Shown here: piece after piece, positions 17,028 through 26,177 of the stretch | Layout: each line of letters starts with the position of its first letter | Position numbering within the stretch: position 1 is the stretch's first letter | Assembly: GCA_017626015.1 (NCBI GenBank) | Contig: JAGAJO010000001.1 | Span: 362,721 to 426,720 of the forward strand | Direction of reading: 5' to 3' | Source of the DNA: Ruminococcus sp. | Lineage (GTDB): Bacteria; Bacillota; Clostridia; Oscillospirales; Ruminococcaceae | Length of the DNA stretch: 64,000 nt | The notes under the pieces: model-generated | Databases searched by the model: none | The model's input: the letters and a program-made list of their open reading frames with translations, nothing else | Told to the model about the DNA's origin: nothing | Position numbers and translations under genes: made by a program

Positions 17028-17056
17028 TTGACATATCGGAGGAATTGTTATACAAT
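17028..17056 (+). promoter_or_regulatory. glyS promoter
   Basis: TTGACA (17028-17033) and TACAAT (17051-17056), spacer 17 bp. Only about 30 bases separate it from the start codon, so there is no room for a T-box leader. Confidence 0.8.
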
Positions 17057-17088
17057 TGTAGATATGAATATTTTTAAGGAGAATGATC

Positions 17089-18474
17089 ATGAACAATACC
17101 GAAAAGACAATGGACAAGATCGTTGCCCTTTGCAAAAGCAGAGGATTTGTATATGCGGGCAGCGAAATTTACGGCGGTCTTGCCAATACATGGGATTACG
17201 GTCCTTTGGGCGTTGAGCTTAAGACCAACATCAAAAACGCATGGAGAAAGAAGTTCATTCAGGAAAACAAGCTTAACGTAGGACTGGATTCTGCAATACT
17301 TATGAATCCCCAGACATGGGTGGCTTCGGGACACATCGGCGGATTTTCCGATCCCCTTATGGACTGCAAGGACTGCAAGACACGTCACAGAGCGGATAAT
17401 CTTATAGAGGATTTCGACGGTACCAACGTTGCCGGCTGGACAAATCAGCAGATGACGGACTACATCGAGGAAAAGAACATTCCCTGCCCTGCCTGCGGAA
17501 AGCACAATTTTACCGATATACGTCAGTTCAATCTTATGTTCAAGACATTTCAGGGCGTTACGGAGGACTCGAAGTCCGAGCTGTATCTGCGTCCCGAGAC
17601 GGCTCAGGGCATTTTCGTGAACTTTGCAAATATCCAGAGGACAAGCCGTAAAAAGGTTCCTTTCGGTGTGGCGCAGATAGGTAAATCATTCAGAAACGAG
17701 ATCACTCCCGGAAACTTTATTTTCAGAGTGAGAGAGTTCGAGCAGATGGAGCTTGAATTTTTCTGCAAGCCGGGTACGGATCTTGAATGGTTCGACTACT
17801 GGAGAAGCTTCTGCAGGGACTGGCTGCTGAGCCTTAACATCAAGGAGGAGAACCTAAGACTGAGAGATCATTCTCCCGAGGAGCTTTGCTTCTACTCGAA
17901 AGCGACAACAGACTTCGAGTACCTTTTCCCCTTTGGCTGGGGAGAGCTGTGGGGCGTTGCCGACAGAACGGATTACGACCTCAATCAGCACATAAAGACA
18001 AGCGGAAAAAGCCTTGACTATTTCGACCCCGAGACAAACGAAAGATATGTTCCTTACGTTATCGAGCCGTCTCTGGGTGTTGAAAGACTGTTCCTGTCCA
18101 TTGTTGTGGAGGCTTATGACGAGGAAAACATCGGCACAGAGGAAAAGCCTGATATCAGGACGGTAATGCACTTCCACCCTGCTCTTGCCCCATTCAAGGC
18201 GTGCGTGCTGCCTTTGTCCAAAAAGCTCAGCCAGCAGGCGGGAGAGCTGTACGATATGCTTTCAAAGAGCTTTAACGTTGATTACGATGAAGCAGGCTCT
18301 ATCGGCAAGAGATACCGCCGTCAGGACGAGATCGGAACGCCGTTCTGCATTACCTACGATTTCGATACACTTGAGGACGGCTGCGTAACTGTCCGTGACA
18401 GAGATACTATGGAGCAGGAGAGAGTCAGAATAGACGAGCTTACGGCTTATATCGCAAAGAAGATCGAATTCTGA
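17089..18474 (+). CDS. glyS: Glycyl-tRNA synthetase, single-chain class II type
   Basis: A 461-residue alpha2-type glycyl-tRNA synthetase, which charges tRNA-Gly in protein synthesis. The N-terminal [23 protein letters not shown] is the family hallmark. A zinc-binding insertion has the Cys pairs CKDC and CPAC. The class II motifs follow: RPETAQGIF, then [21 protein letters not shown] (motif 2), then [10 protein letters not shown] (motif 3). The anticodon-binding domain covers the last 110 residues. The second of two close ATGs was chosen because AAGGAG lies seven bases before it. Confidence 0.97.
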   Translation: MNNTEKTMDKIVALCKSRGFVYAGSEIYGGLANTWDYGPLGVELKTNIKNAWRKKFIQENKLNVGLDSAILMNPQTWVASGHIGGFSDPLMDCKDCKTRHRADNLIEDFDGTNVAGWTNQQMTDYIEEKNIPCPACGKHNFTDIRQFNLMFKTFQGVTEDSKSELYLRPETAQGIFVNFANIQRTSRKKVPFGVAQIGKSFRNEITPGNFIFRVREFEQMELEFFCKPGTDLEWFDYWRSFCRDWLLSLNIKEENLRLRDHSPEELCFYSKATTDFEYLFPFGWGELWGVADRTDYDLNQHIKTSGKSLDYFDPETNERYVPYVIEPSLGVERLFLSIVVEAYDEENIGTEEKPDIRTVMHFHPALAPFKACVLPLSKKLSQQAGELYDMLSKSFNVDYDEAGSIGKRYRRQDEIGTPFCITYDFDTLEDGCVTVRDRDTMEQERVRIDELTAYIAKKIEF

Positions 18475-18570
18475 CAATATTGCGCCATAAAGTCGTTTGA
18501 ACAAATTCTCTAAAAAGAATTGACAAGGCAAGCGCGCGATTGTGACTTTTTCCAAAATCGCAAAAACGTC

Positions 18571-18599
18571 TTGACAAATCCAAACGGATGGTGTATACT
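18571..18599 (+). promoter_or_regulatory. glnN promoter
   Basis: TTGACA (18571-18576) and TATACT (18594-18599), spacer 17 bp. The start would be near 18606, giving a leader of about 77 bases that holds a terminator-like hairpin. Confidence 0.83.
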
Positions 18600-18609
18600 C
18601 ATACTTGTA

Positions 18610-18657
18610 AACAGCAAAGGCGCTGTGGACCTGACAAGGGGTTCACAGCGCTTTTTA
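18610..18657 (+). promoter_or_regulatory. Terminator/attenuator in the glnN leader
   Basis: GCGCTGTG (18620-18627) pairs with CACAGCGC (18644-18651), extended by ACC/GGT, and is followed by TTTTT. The ribosome site begins 14 bases later. An alternative small hairpin, CAGC-AAAGGC-GCTG (18612-18625), uses the same bases as the terminator's left arm and would prevent it. This is the layout of transcription attenuation. The hexanucleotide loop with A at position 1 and G at position 4 resembles ANTAR-protein targets, but only one such hairpin is present instead of two. Confidence 0.7.
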
Positions 18658-18682
18658 TTATAATTTATAGGAGGAATCAAAT

Positions 18683-20764
18683 ATGGAAAACGTACCCGCA
18701 TATTTCGGCTCGGACGTGTTCAATGAAGCGGTAATGAAGGAGAGACTTCCGAAGTCTACATACAAGGCTCTTAAAAAGACTATCGACAACGGAGATCCGC
18801 TTAATATCGATGTTGCAAACATTGTTGCAAACGCCATGAAGGACTGGGCTGTTGAAAAGGGCTGCACACATTACACCCACTGGTTCCAGCCGATGACCGG
18901 ACTTACTGCTGAAAAGCTCGACAGCTTTATCTCGCCTACCGAGGACGGTCACGTTATTATGGAGTTCTCCGGAAAGGAGCTTATAAAGGGCGAGCCTGAC
19001 GCTTCCTCGTTCCCTTCGGGCGGACTGAGGGCTACATTTGAGGCAAGAGGCTATACCGCATGGGATCCTACATCTTATGCGTTCATTAAAGAAAATACCC
19101 TTTGTATCCCTACGGCATTCTGCTCCTACAAGGGCGAGGCGCTGGATAAGAAAACACCGCTGCTGCGTTCTATGGAGGCTGTAAACAAGTCGGCGCTGAG
19201 AATACTCAAGCTGTTCGGCTCAGACGCTACAAGAGTAGTTGCAAACGTAGGTCCCGAGCAGGAATATTTCCTTGTTGACAGAGAAATGTATGCAAAGAGA
19301 AAGGATCTTATCTTTGCGGGAAGGACCCTTTTCGGCGCTCCCGCTCCCAAGGGTCAGGAGCTTGAGGATCATTATTTCGGAACTATCAAGACAAGAGTTG
19401 CGGCTTACATGAAGGATCTTGACCAGCAGCTGTGGAAGCTTGGTATCTATGCCAAGACAAAGCACAACGAGGTCGCTCCCGCACAGCATGAGCTTGCTCC
19501 TATCTACGGTACGACGAACATTGCTACGGATCACAACCAGCTTACTATGGAGATCATGAAGAGGACGGCAAGAAAGCACGGCTTCAAGTGCCTGCTTCAC
19601 GAGAAGCCCTTTGCGGGTATCAACGGCTCGGGTAAGCATAACAACTGGTCGATCTCCACAAATACGGGAGTCAACCTTCTTGAACCCGGAAAGACTCCTG
19701 CCGAGAACGCACAGTTCCTGCTTTTCCTGACTGCTGTCATCAAGGCTGTCAACGATTATCAGGATATCCTGAGAGCGTCGGTCGCTTCTGCGGGCAACGA
19801 TCACAGACTGGGCGCTAACGAGGCTCCTCCGGCTATTATCTCGATCTTCCTCGGCGACGAGCTTACAAGCGTTCTGGACGCTATCGTAAACGGTGTCAAG
19901 TACGAGGGCAAGGTAATGGAGATGGAGATCGGCGTTGACGTTCTGCCTCATTTCCCCAAGGACACTACCGACAGAAACAGGACCTCGCCTTTCGCATTCA
20001 CAGGAAACAAGTTTGAGTTCAGAATGCCCGGTTCAAAGCTTTCTGTTGCAGGACCAAATACCGTTCTCAATACCATTGTTGCGAAGGTACTGGACGATTT
20101 TGCGGATATTCTTGAAAAGGCTGACAACTTCCAGGATACGCTGGACGATCTTATCAAGAACACCATCAAGGAAAATCAGGCCATTATATTCAATGGCAAC
20201 GGATATTCCGCAGAGTGGCCGATAGAGGCTGAAAAGAGAGGACTGCTCAATCTCAAGTCCACTCCGGAGGCTATCCCGACATACCTTGCTCCCAAGAATG
20301 TTGAGGTTTTCACAAAGTACGGAGTTTATACCGAGACGGAGCTTAAGTCGAGAGTTGAGATACTTCTTGACGAATACTGCAAGACCCTCAATATCGAAGC
20401 TCTGACAATGGTGGATATGACCAAGAAGGACATTCTTCCCGCCGTTGCGACCTATATAAAGGAGCTGGCAAAGACCTCTGCGCTTGCTAAGGACTGCGGA
20501 GCGGACGCAAGCTTTGAGGACGACATGGTCAAGAGACTTTCTTCCCTTGCCGCACAGACCTACAAAAAGCTTGCGGCTCTCGAAGAGGCTGACGTAAAGG
20601 CGCATGAGATCGAGGACGTTGAGGAGCTGGCTAACTATTACCACGACACAGTATTCGTCGCAATGGGTGAGCTTCGTGCGGTAGCCGACGAGATCGAAAC
20701 GCTTGTGGGAGAGAAATACTGGCCTTATCCCACATACGGCGCACTGCTGTTTTATGTAAAGTAA
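18683..20764 (+). CDS. glnN: Glutamine synthetase type III
   Basis: A 693-residue GS-III, the long form found in Bacteroidetes, cyanobacteria and ruminococci, which makes glutamine from glutamate, ammonium and ATP. The N-terminal [19 protein letters not shown] and [11 protein letters not shown] are GS-III specific. Metal-binding residues lie in [10 protein letters not shown], and the [15 protein letters not shown] and [16 protein letters not shown] blocks carry the glutamate and ATP sites. GGAGG lies eight bases before the ATG. It is followed by an ammonium carrier fused to PII. A terminator-like leader precedes each of the two genes, so joint control by nitrogen status is likely. Confidence 0.97.
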   Translation: MENVPAYFGSDVFNEAVMKERLPKSTYKALKKTIDNGDPLNIDVANIVANAMKDWAVEKGCTHYTHWFQPMTGLTAEKLDSFISPTEDGHVIMEFSGKELIKGEPDASSFPSGGLRATFEARGYTAWDPTSYAFIKENTLCIPTAFCSYKGEALDKKTPLLRSMEAVNKSALRILKLFGSDATRVVANVGPEQEYFLVDREMYAKRKDLIFAGRTLFGAPAPKGQELEDHYFGTIKTRVAAYMKDLDQQLWKLGIYAKTKHNEVAPAQHELAPIYGTTNIATDHNQLTMEIMKRTARKHGFKCLLHEKPFAGINGSGKHNNWSISTNTGVNLLEPGKTPAENAQFLLFLTAVIKAVNDYQDILRASVASAGNDHRLGANEAPPAIISIFLGDELTSVLDAIVNGVKYEGKVMEMEIGVDVLPHFPKDTTDRNRTSPFAFTGNKFEFRMPGSKLSVAGPNTVLNTIVAKVLDDFADILEKADNFQDTLDDLIKNTIKENQAIIFNGNGYSAEWPIEAEKRGLLNLKSTPEAIPTYLAPKNVEVFTKYGVYTETELKSRVEILLDEYCKTLNIEALTMVDMTKKDILPAVATYIKELAKTSALAKDCGADASFEDDMVKRLSSLAAQTYKKLAALEEADVKAHEIEDVEELANYYHDTVFVAMGELRAVADEIETLVGEKYWPYPTYGALLFYVK

Positions 20765-20787
20765 GGAAAGACAATATAGATCTGACG

Positions 20788-20846
20788 CACAATGAAGTGT
20801 ATGACGGCGCAGGGAAACGTCCCTGCGCCGGCGTACGCTTTTTTAT
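20788..20846 (+). promoter_or_regulatory. Hairpin leader between glnN and amt (terminator/attenuator)
   Basis: CGGCGCAGGGA (20805-20815) pairs perfectly with TCCCTGCGCCG (20820-20830) over an AACG loop; GCGTACGC and then TTTTTTATTTT follow. The T run is eight bases from the stem, so termination may be partial. A small upstream hairpin CAC-AATGAA-GTG (20788-20799) again has a six-base loop with A1 and G4. No promoter is visible between the genes. Confidence 0.62.
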
Positions 20847-20863
20847 TTTAAGGAGGACATATT

Positions 20864-22663
20864 ATGACTAAGGAAATATTGGAGGCAGTTCAGGCGGCAG
20901 CGTCTGAAACGGGCTTCGGCATATGGTTTCTGATAGCCGTATCGCTGGTATTCTTTATGCAGGCAGGCTTTGCAATGGTGGAAACAGGATTCACCAGGGC
21001 GAAAAACGCCGGCAACATCATTATGAAAAACCTTATGGACTTCTGTATCGGTACGGTAATGTTCATATTTATAGGCTTCGGACTTCTCTGCGGAGAGGAC
21101 GCCGCAGGTCTTATCGGAAAGCCCGGATTCGATATATTCACAACATATGAGAATTTTGACTTTTCAAATTTCGTATTCAATCTGGTGTTCTGCGCAACGG
21201 CTGCTACCATCGTTTCGGGAGCTATGGCGGAAAGAACAAAGTTTATCTCATACTGCATCTATTCGGGAGTTATAAGCGCACTTATCTACCCGATCGAGGC
21301 GCACTGGATCTGGAGTGCTGACGGCTGGCTTTATCAGCTGGGATTCCACGACCTTTCAGGCTCCTGCGCTATCCACATGGTCGGCGGTATCTCGGCACTG
21401 GTAGGCGCAAAGATACTCGGACCCAGAATAGGCAAGTTCAGCAAGACCTCTGACGGAGAGATCAAGGTACACGCTATCCCCGGACATAACCTCACCATCG
21501 GCGCACTGGGAGTATTTATCCTCTGGTTCGGCTGGTACGGCTTCAACCCGGCGGCTGCAAAGTCGGTAGAAATGTTAGGCTCTATCTTCCTTACAACAAC
21601 TATCGCCCCCGCAGTTGCAACGGTAGTTTGTATGGTATTCACATGGGTAAAATACGGCAAGCCCGACGTTTCAATGTGTCTTAACGCTTCACTTGCAGGT
21701 CTTGTGGGTATCACCGCAGGCTGCGATGTAATGGACGCCTTCGGCGCAATAGCCGTAGGAGTTGTATCGGGACTTCTGGTATGCTTCGGCGTATGGTTCC
21801 TTGATTACAAGCTTCACATCGACGATCCTGTAGGAGCAGTTGCAGTACATATGATGAACGGTATATGGGGAACTGTTGCGGTAGGTCTTTTCGCTACGGA
21901 CACGGCTCCCGGATTTGCAGTGGCTCAGGACGGCGGCGCAAGCGGTATCAGCGGCAACGGTCTGTTTTACGGCGGCGGCGTTGAGCTTCTCGGAAAGCAG
22001 TGTGTCGGCGTTCTGGCAGTCGGCGCATGGACAGCTGTCACTATGACGCTCGTATTCCTGGCTATCAAGCACACTATCGGTCTGAGAGCCTCCGAGCAGG
22101 AGGAGATCATCGGACTGGACGTTACGGAGCACGGACTTGTTTCCTCTTATGCAGACTTTGCTCCTGCAATGGCTCAGGCTGCGCTTTCCTACACTAAGGA
22201 CGACGCTAAGAGCGTAACAAAGGTTGAAAGATCCGAGCCGGTTGTCCCTGTTGAAAAGGCTGTTCAGGTCGAATCCTACACAACGGACGCTCCCAACGCA
22301 GACGGCTCGCCTAAGATGACAAAGGTAGTTGTTATCTGCAAGCAGCAGAAGCTCAACGATCTTATTCAGACCTTCGAGGCTATTGACGTTACAGGTATCA
22401 CGGTAACGAACGTTCTCGGCTGCGGAATGCAGAAGGGCAAGACGGAGTATTACCGTGGAGCGGAGGTCGAAGCAAATCTGCTGCCTAAGGTAAAGGTCGA
22501 GGTAGTAGTCTGCAAGGTTCCTACGCGGGCTGTTATAGACGCTGCTAAGAACGTACTTTATACCGGTCACATCGGAGACGGAAAGATATTTGTTTACGGC
22601 ATAGATAATGTGGTAAAGGTCCGCACCGGTGAGGAAGGCTACGAAGCCCTCCAGGACGACTGA
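20864..22663 (+). CDS. amt: Ammonium transporter fused to a PII (GlnB) domain
   Basis: A 599-residue fusion. Residues 1-400 are an Amt channel with about eleven membrane spans; pore His residues lie in CAIHMVGG and VAVHMMNG. A cytoplasmic linker of about 80 residues leads to a complete PII domain from about residue 485 (MTKVVVICKQQKLNDLI), with its T-loop GKTEYYRG (Tyr530 equals the modified Tyr51 of GlnB) and the C-terminal HIGDGKIFVYG. PII domains bind ATP/ADP and 2-oxoglutarate and plug Amt pores when nitrogen is ample, so here sensor and channel are one chain. No separate glnK is next to it. GGAGG precedes the ATG. Confidence 0.95.
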   Translation: MTKEILEAVQAAASETGFGIWFLIAVSLVFFMQAGFAMVETGFTRAKNAGNIIMKNLMDFCIGTVMFIFIGFGLLCGEDAAGLIGKPGFDIFTTYENFDFSNFVFNLVFCATAATIVSGAMAERTKFISYCIYSGVISALIYPIEAHWIWSADGWLYQLGFHDLSGSCAIHMVGGISALVGAKILGPRIGKFSKTSDGEIKVHAIPGHNLTIGALGVFILWFGWYGFNPAAAKSVEMLGSIFLTTTIAPAVATVVCMVFTWVKYGKPDVSMCLNASLAGLVGITAGCDVMDAFGAIAVGVVSGLLVCFGVWFLDYKLHIDDPVGAVAVHMMNGIWGTVAVGLFATDTAPGFAVAQDGGASGISGNGLFYGGGVELLGKQCVGVLAVGAWTAVTMTLVFLAIKHTIGLRASEQEEIIGLDVTEHGLVSSYADFAPAMAQAALSYTKDDAKSVTKVERSEPVVPVEKAVQVESYTTDAPNADGSPKMTKVVVICKQQKLNDLIQTFEAIDVTGITVTNVLGCGMQKGKTEYYRGAEVEANLLPKVKVEVVVCKVPTRAVIDAAKNVLYTGHIGDGKIFVYGIDNVVKVRTGEEGYEALQDD

Positions 22664-22745
22664 TAAATGCTCATATCCCTATCCCACTTATAAATTATAG
22701 CGGAGGACCCGTGGCTGAAATATCGGCTGCGGGTCTCTCCGTCTC

Positions 22746-22774
22746 TTGACAACGGTAATAAAATGACGTATAAT
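22746..22774 (+). promoter_or_regulatory. Promoter of the zinc-ribbon gene
   Basis: Perfect TTGACA (22746-22751) and TATAAT (22769-22774), spacer 17 bp. Just before it, GGAGGACCCG/CGGGTCTCTCC (about 22702-22738) could be the amt terminator, although its T run is poor. Confidence 0.82.
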
Positions 22775-22868
22775 AAACCTGTTCGGTAATGTTATTTTAT
22801 GATATGTATTCCTAAGACTGCGGTTATCGGATATATCTTATGTACAAAATAAATTTAAGGAGAAAAAT

Positions 22869-23645
22869 ATGTCTAAGCTATGTAAATCCTGTGGTAATTA
22901 CTATGACGGCGATCACTGCGATAAATGCGGCTACGGAAAGGATTCGGGCACGTCCAAGGCGGCGGAAAAGTACAAAAAAGCCAGAAAGCCCAAACGCTTC
23001 AGGACGGCGGAGGACGACGCTGTTTATGCGAAGTGGGACAAGGAGAAGCAGCAGAATGTCCGGGTAAGGGATCCGAATGCCAACAGAAATTTCCTTATCG
23101 TTTGTGCGGTAGTGGTGATCGGTTTGATAGTTTTTGTGCTTTATCAGAGCGGAGCGTTTTTTAAAAACACAAGGGAAGATGTTGTGAAGCAATATTTCAC
23201 TGCGATACAGGAGGGAGATTACGACAGCTTCCTCAAATGCTTTCCCAAGGAGATAAAGGAAAGCTATGAGGACGAGCGCAAGTCTCTGGGGCTCTCCAAG
23301 GAAGAAGCCATGGAGGAAATGTACGGAAATTTTAAGGACGAATACGGCGACGGCTATAAGATCGAGGTGGAGATCGGGCGGCAGACGAAGCTTGACTCGG
23401 ACGATTATGACATGACGGAGTATTATCAGACCTACGGCGTGAAGCCAAGTCTTTCGGAGGTTTACGATATGTCGGTCAGCGTCAGGTTCTCGGGGGAAAG
23501 CTCCTCTGAGGAGGCTCAGCTGTATATAAACGTGGCAAAGGTTTCGGGCAGATGGCGTATTTTCGGACTTACGGAGAATGTCGGAACTGTCACTGAGGAC
23601 ACGGGGCTTGCCGTTCAGGGCGATGACGGCGGAAGCGAGGAATAA
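22869..23645 (+). CDS. Zinc-ribbon membrane protein with extracytoplasmic domain
   Basis: A 258-residue protein. The N-terminus is a zinc ribbon (Cys5, Cys8, Cys17, Cys20 in CKSC and CDKC), then a basic cytoplasmic stretch, one membrane span at about 74-93, and an outside domain of about 150 residues. The segment VVKQYFTAIQEGDYDSFLKCFPKE resembles the start of an NTF2/DUF4878-like fold, where a helix with YxxAxxxGDYxxF opens a cone-shaped domain; the remaining strands fit. The tail is acidic. AAGGAG precedes the ATG. It converges on another zinc-ribbon membrane protein of the same general design. The function is not known; a role in envelope homeostasis is only a guess. Confidence 0.72.
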   Translation: MSKLCKSCGNYYDGDHCDKCGYGKDSGTSKAAEKYKKARKPKRFRTAEDDAVYAKWDKEKQQNVRVRDPNANRNFLIVCAVVVIGLIVFVLYQSGAFFKNTREDVVKQYFTAIQEGDYDSFLKCFPKEIKESYEDERKSLGLSKEEAMEEMYGNFKDEYGDGYKIEVEIGRQTKLDSDDYDMTEYYQTYGVKPSLSEVYDMSVSVRFSGESSSEEAQLYINVAKVSGRWRIFGLTENVGTVTEDTGLAVQGDDGGSEE

Positions 23646-23670
23646 AGATACGCACACAGCGGAAAAAATA

Positions 23671-23706
23671 AGCTCAGGGAGATCACGAAGATCTCTCTGA
23701 GCTTTC
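23671..23706 (+). terminator. Terminator, copy 1 of a duplicated hairpin
   Basis: AGCTCAG (23671-23677) pairs with CTGAGCT (23697-23703), continuing with GAGATC/GATCTC. The 33-base hairpin is identical to the one at 23948-23980. It follows the plus-strand zinc-ribbon gene by 25 bases; its T run is short. Confidence 0.72.
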
Positions 23707-23947
23707 AATCTGTCGGGAAACTTCACACAGCGCAGGTAAGGGGCATCCCTCTATCGCAGGGCTTGCCCCTCTTTTCAAACAGTCCACCGGACTGTTTGAA
23801 AATTCACCCTATGCGGAGCTCCTGCGTAGGGGAGTTTCGCTCCTGCGGGAGCGACGAGGGGCTCTGCCCCCTCGACCCCTGCAAGCGCTCTAGCGCCGCG
23901 CTTGAGCCTGCGCTTTAATTTCCCAAAGGGGTTTTCTACAGAAAAAA
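23707..23947. repeat. Structured GC-rich insert between identical terminators
   Basis: A 240-bp non-coding stretch bracketed by two identical hairpins. It contains several palindromes: CAAACAGTCC/GGACTGTTTG near 23777-23800, GGAGTTTCGCTCCTGCGGGAGCG near 23840-23862, and GAGGGGC/GCCCCCTC near 23866-23884. The style is that of repeated intergenic GC-rich elements. No protein can be supported here. Confidence 0.6.
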
Positions 23948-23990
23948 AGCTCAGGGAGATCACGAAGATCTCTCTGAGCTTTTTGATTTT
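23948..23990 (-). terminator. Terminator, copy 2 of a duplicated hairpin
   Basis: The same 33-base hairpin as copy 1 (23948-23980), flanked by AAAAAAA on the left and TTTTGATTTT on the right, so it can end transcription in both directions. It lies just past the stop codon of the minus-strand zinc-ribbon gene. Confidence 0.82.
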
Positions 23991-23991
23991 C

Positions 23992-26037
23992 TTACGGTAC
24001 CTGCTCTGTTTCAGCAGTTGTAGCCTTTGTGGTCGTATCAGCTTTAGCGGTAGTTTCCGCCTTTGAATCGTCGGAAGCTTTTTCGTCGGGAGCGGTGGTC
24101 ACAGCCGAAGTCGTAGTCTCAGCCTTTGAAGAATCGTCAGGCTTTTCCTGCTGGCTTGCAGTATCTCCTCCGCACTTTGTTACCTTGTAACCCTCAGCGT
24201 CAAGGATCTCCTTTTTGAAGTCGTCGAGAGTTTCAAAATAATCATAGCCGAGGTCGCTGCCGGTAAACTCGCTGCCGGAGGCTACAACGTTTTCGCTGTA
24301 GATGATAGCGTAAAAGCTGTCCTTACCCTTGTCTCCGTCGGTGGATACATCGATCTTGTAGAGGTTGTAAACTCTGTTTACATAATCGGACCATGAGAAG
24401 CTGTCATAGTTTGTCTTGCTGTTGAAGGAAACGTAGGTGTCTACCTTTTCAAAGGACGTGATAGACTCAGCCTCTCCGTCAAGAACCATTCCGCCAATGT
24501 ATTTCGATCCCTTGATATCCTTTCTCAGATCTGTGATCTTGTCATCGACAGAAACCTTCATGAAGTCCATAGCGGCTTCGCCGTTTGAAGCTGTCACATA
24601 TGCGGGATAGCTGTCGTCAACGGTAAATTCCTTAGTGATATAGCCGTCAGCGTCGGGAGTACCCTTAAGCTTATAGCCGGCTTCCTCAAGGGAGTAGCTT
24701 CCGTAAGCCTTTACAGTGAATTTTCCGTTGACGTTGAGAGCGTCAGCGCTTTCAACATAGAAGTTTACATAGTCCTTTATGATATCGGAGCATCCGCTTG
24801 TATCGACTCTTGTAACTCTCAGGAAAGGAGTTCCTCTGTCATATTCAAATTTCAGTCCCTCGAAGGGGTCAAGCTCCTTAAGCTCGGTAAGTCCTGTTAC
24901 CTCGTATTCCTTGGTCTGTTCCTCAGAATCCATGATGTAGTATTTATCTTCATACTTGAACCAATACTGCTTGCCGGCTTTTTTCAGATCGCCGTAGCTA
25001 TATCTTGCAGTGACCTTGAATTTGTCTCCCAGCTTAAGGTCGAGGGAATAATCGTAGTTATAGCTTATGCAGTCAAGAGCTCCGTAGGTGTCTACGTTCG
25101 GCTCTCCTCTGCCGTCGGTTCCGCTGAAGGTAACTGTTATGTATTCAGGATCAAACAGGTCGATCTTCGTACCCTCTTCAAGTCCCTTTACCTTGATCTC
25201 AAACTCCGTATTCTTAAGCTTGATCTTGTTTTCCTTGAGATATTCCTCGTCATATACTACAGTGACCTTTACCTTGTCGCCGTTTTTAAGATTTTTGTCC
25301 TTGCTGTACTTGCACTTGAGGATATAGGTATCGGTTTTCTTATTCTTCCTGAGCAGCGCATTTCTCATTATCTTAGCTTCTGATTCATCGTCAGCCTTTG
25401 ACCATGCGTCCATGAAGGTGTCTTCGTTAAGGGAAAAATAAGGAGAAACGGTCTCCTTGCCGATATCTTCATCCAGATCGTCAAGATCCTCCAGATCATC
25501 AAGATCGTACTCCTCGAGAGCGTCGCTGAGAACGCCCATGGCGTCGGAGGACGAATAAACGTAATCGTCGTAGCAGTTAAGCTTTCCGCTTACTGTGCCG
25601 TAGGAATCGAGACCTTCAAATTCAAACTTGAAAAGCTCCTTCGCATCGATACGCTGATATTTTGTGACGTTCACGATTATAATGATCGCTGCGACAATAA
25701 GCACAACAGCCGCTCCGGCAATTGCAAGGATCATGGGATTTGCCTTCAGCTTCTGCAAAAGGTTTGAGAACGGATTGGGCTTGGGAGCTGCCGCTGCTCC
25801 TGCCATGCCGCCCTGCTGCTGATAGCCGCCGGGTATCTGGTTCTGCTGATAATCAGGAATATTTCCCTGCTGCATTGGCATGCCGTTATTCTGCATGGGC
25901 ATACCGTTGTTTTGCATAGGCATACCGTTTGGCACTGCGCCTACCGGCTGAGCGGGTGTTTCGACGGCAGATCCGCAGACTCCGCAGAATTTTACGCTGT
26001 CGTCAAGCTGCGCTCCGCACTTTGGACAGAATTTCAT
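23992..26037 (-). CDS. Large zinc-ribbon membrane protein
   Basis: A 681-residue protein. The N-terminal zinc ribbon has Cys4, Cys7, Cys18 and Cys21 (CPKC and CGVC). A Met/Gln/Asn/Pro-rich linker follows, with seven-residue GMPMQNN repeats at about 38-56. A membrane span lies at about 101-126 (MILAIAGAAVVLIVAAIIIIV). The outside part of about 550 residues is acidic and contains repeated beta-rich units with FEGLDSYGTVSG- and FKVTARYSYGDL-like strands. The tail (620-681) is Ser/Thr/Ala/Lys-rich. This domain order is common in clostridial zinc-ribbon proteins of unknown role. GGAGG precedes the ATG. Copies of such a plan on both sides of 23.8 kb suggest related envelope functions. Confidence 0.75.
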   Translation of the reverse strand: MKFCPKCGAQLDDSVKFCGVCGSAVETPAQPVGAVPNGMPMQNNGMPMQNNGMPMQQGNIPDYQQNQIPGGYQQQGGMAGAAAAPKPNPFSNLLQKLKANPMILAIAGAAVVLIVAAIIIIVNVTKYQRIDAKELFKFEFEGLDSYGTVSGKLNCYDDYVYSSSDAMGVLSDALEEYDLDDLEDLDDLDEDIGKETVSPYFSLNEDTFMDAWSKADDESEAKIMRNALLRKNKKTDTYILKCKYSKDKNLKNGDKVKVTVVYDEEYLKENKIKLKNTEFEIKVKGLEEGTKIDLFDPEYITVTFSGTDGRGEPNVDTYGALDCISYNYDYSLDLKLGDKFKVTARYSYGDLKKAGKQYWFKYEDKYYIMDSEEQTKEYEVTGLTELKELDPFEGLKFEYDRGTPFLRVTRVDTSGCSDIIKDYVNFYVESADALNVNGKFTVKAYGSYSLEEAGYKLKGTPDADGYITKEFTVDDSYPAYVTASNGEAAMDFMKVSVDDKITDLRKDIKGSKYIGGMVLDGEAESITSFEKVDTYVSFNSKTNYDSFSWSDYVNRVYNLYKIDVSTDGDKGKDSFYAIIYSENVVASGSEFTGSDLGYDYFETLDDFKKEILDAEGYKVTKCGGDTASQQEKPDDSSKAETTTSAVTTAPDEKASDDSKAETTAKADTTTKATTAETEQVP

Positions 26038-26095
26038 ATTTTTACCTCCATATTTGCTTTTTATGCGTTTGTGGAATACAAGACCGCATACAATA

Positions 26096-26124
26096 AGTAT
26101 ATAGTTAAAATATCATTTTGTCAA
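26096..26124 (-). promoter_or_regulatory. Promoter of the large zinc-ribbon gene
   Basis: TTGACA (26124-26119) and TATACT (26101-26096) on the minus strand with a 17-bp spacer. Confidence 0.82.
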
Positions 26125-26177
26125 GTATTTTAAACTATAATTAATTGACAAACGGAGGAAATTTTTTGATCTCCCTA

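Noticed and set aside
17057-17088. T-box riboswitch before glyS
   Set aside because: Only about 30 bases lie between the promoter and the start codon, far too short for a T-box.
21689-22570. Minus-strand open frame opposite amt, rich in Cys and Tyr
   Set aside because: Antisense shadow of the Amt-PII fusion with no ribosome site.
23707-23947. Small proteins encoded in the GC-rich insert
   Set aside because: The frames there arise from palindromes and lack ribosome sites and plausible composition.
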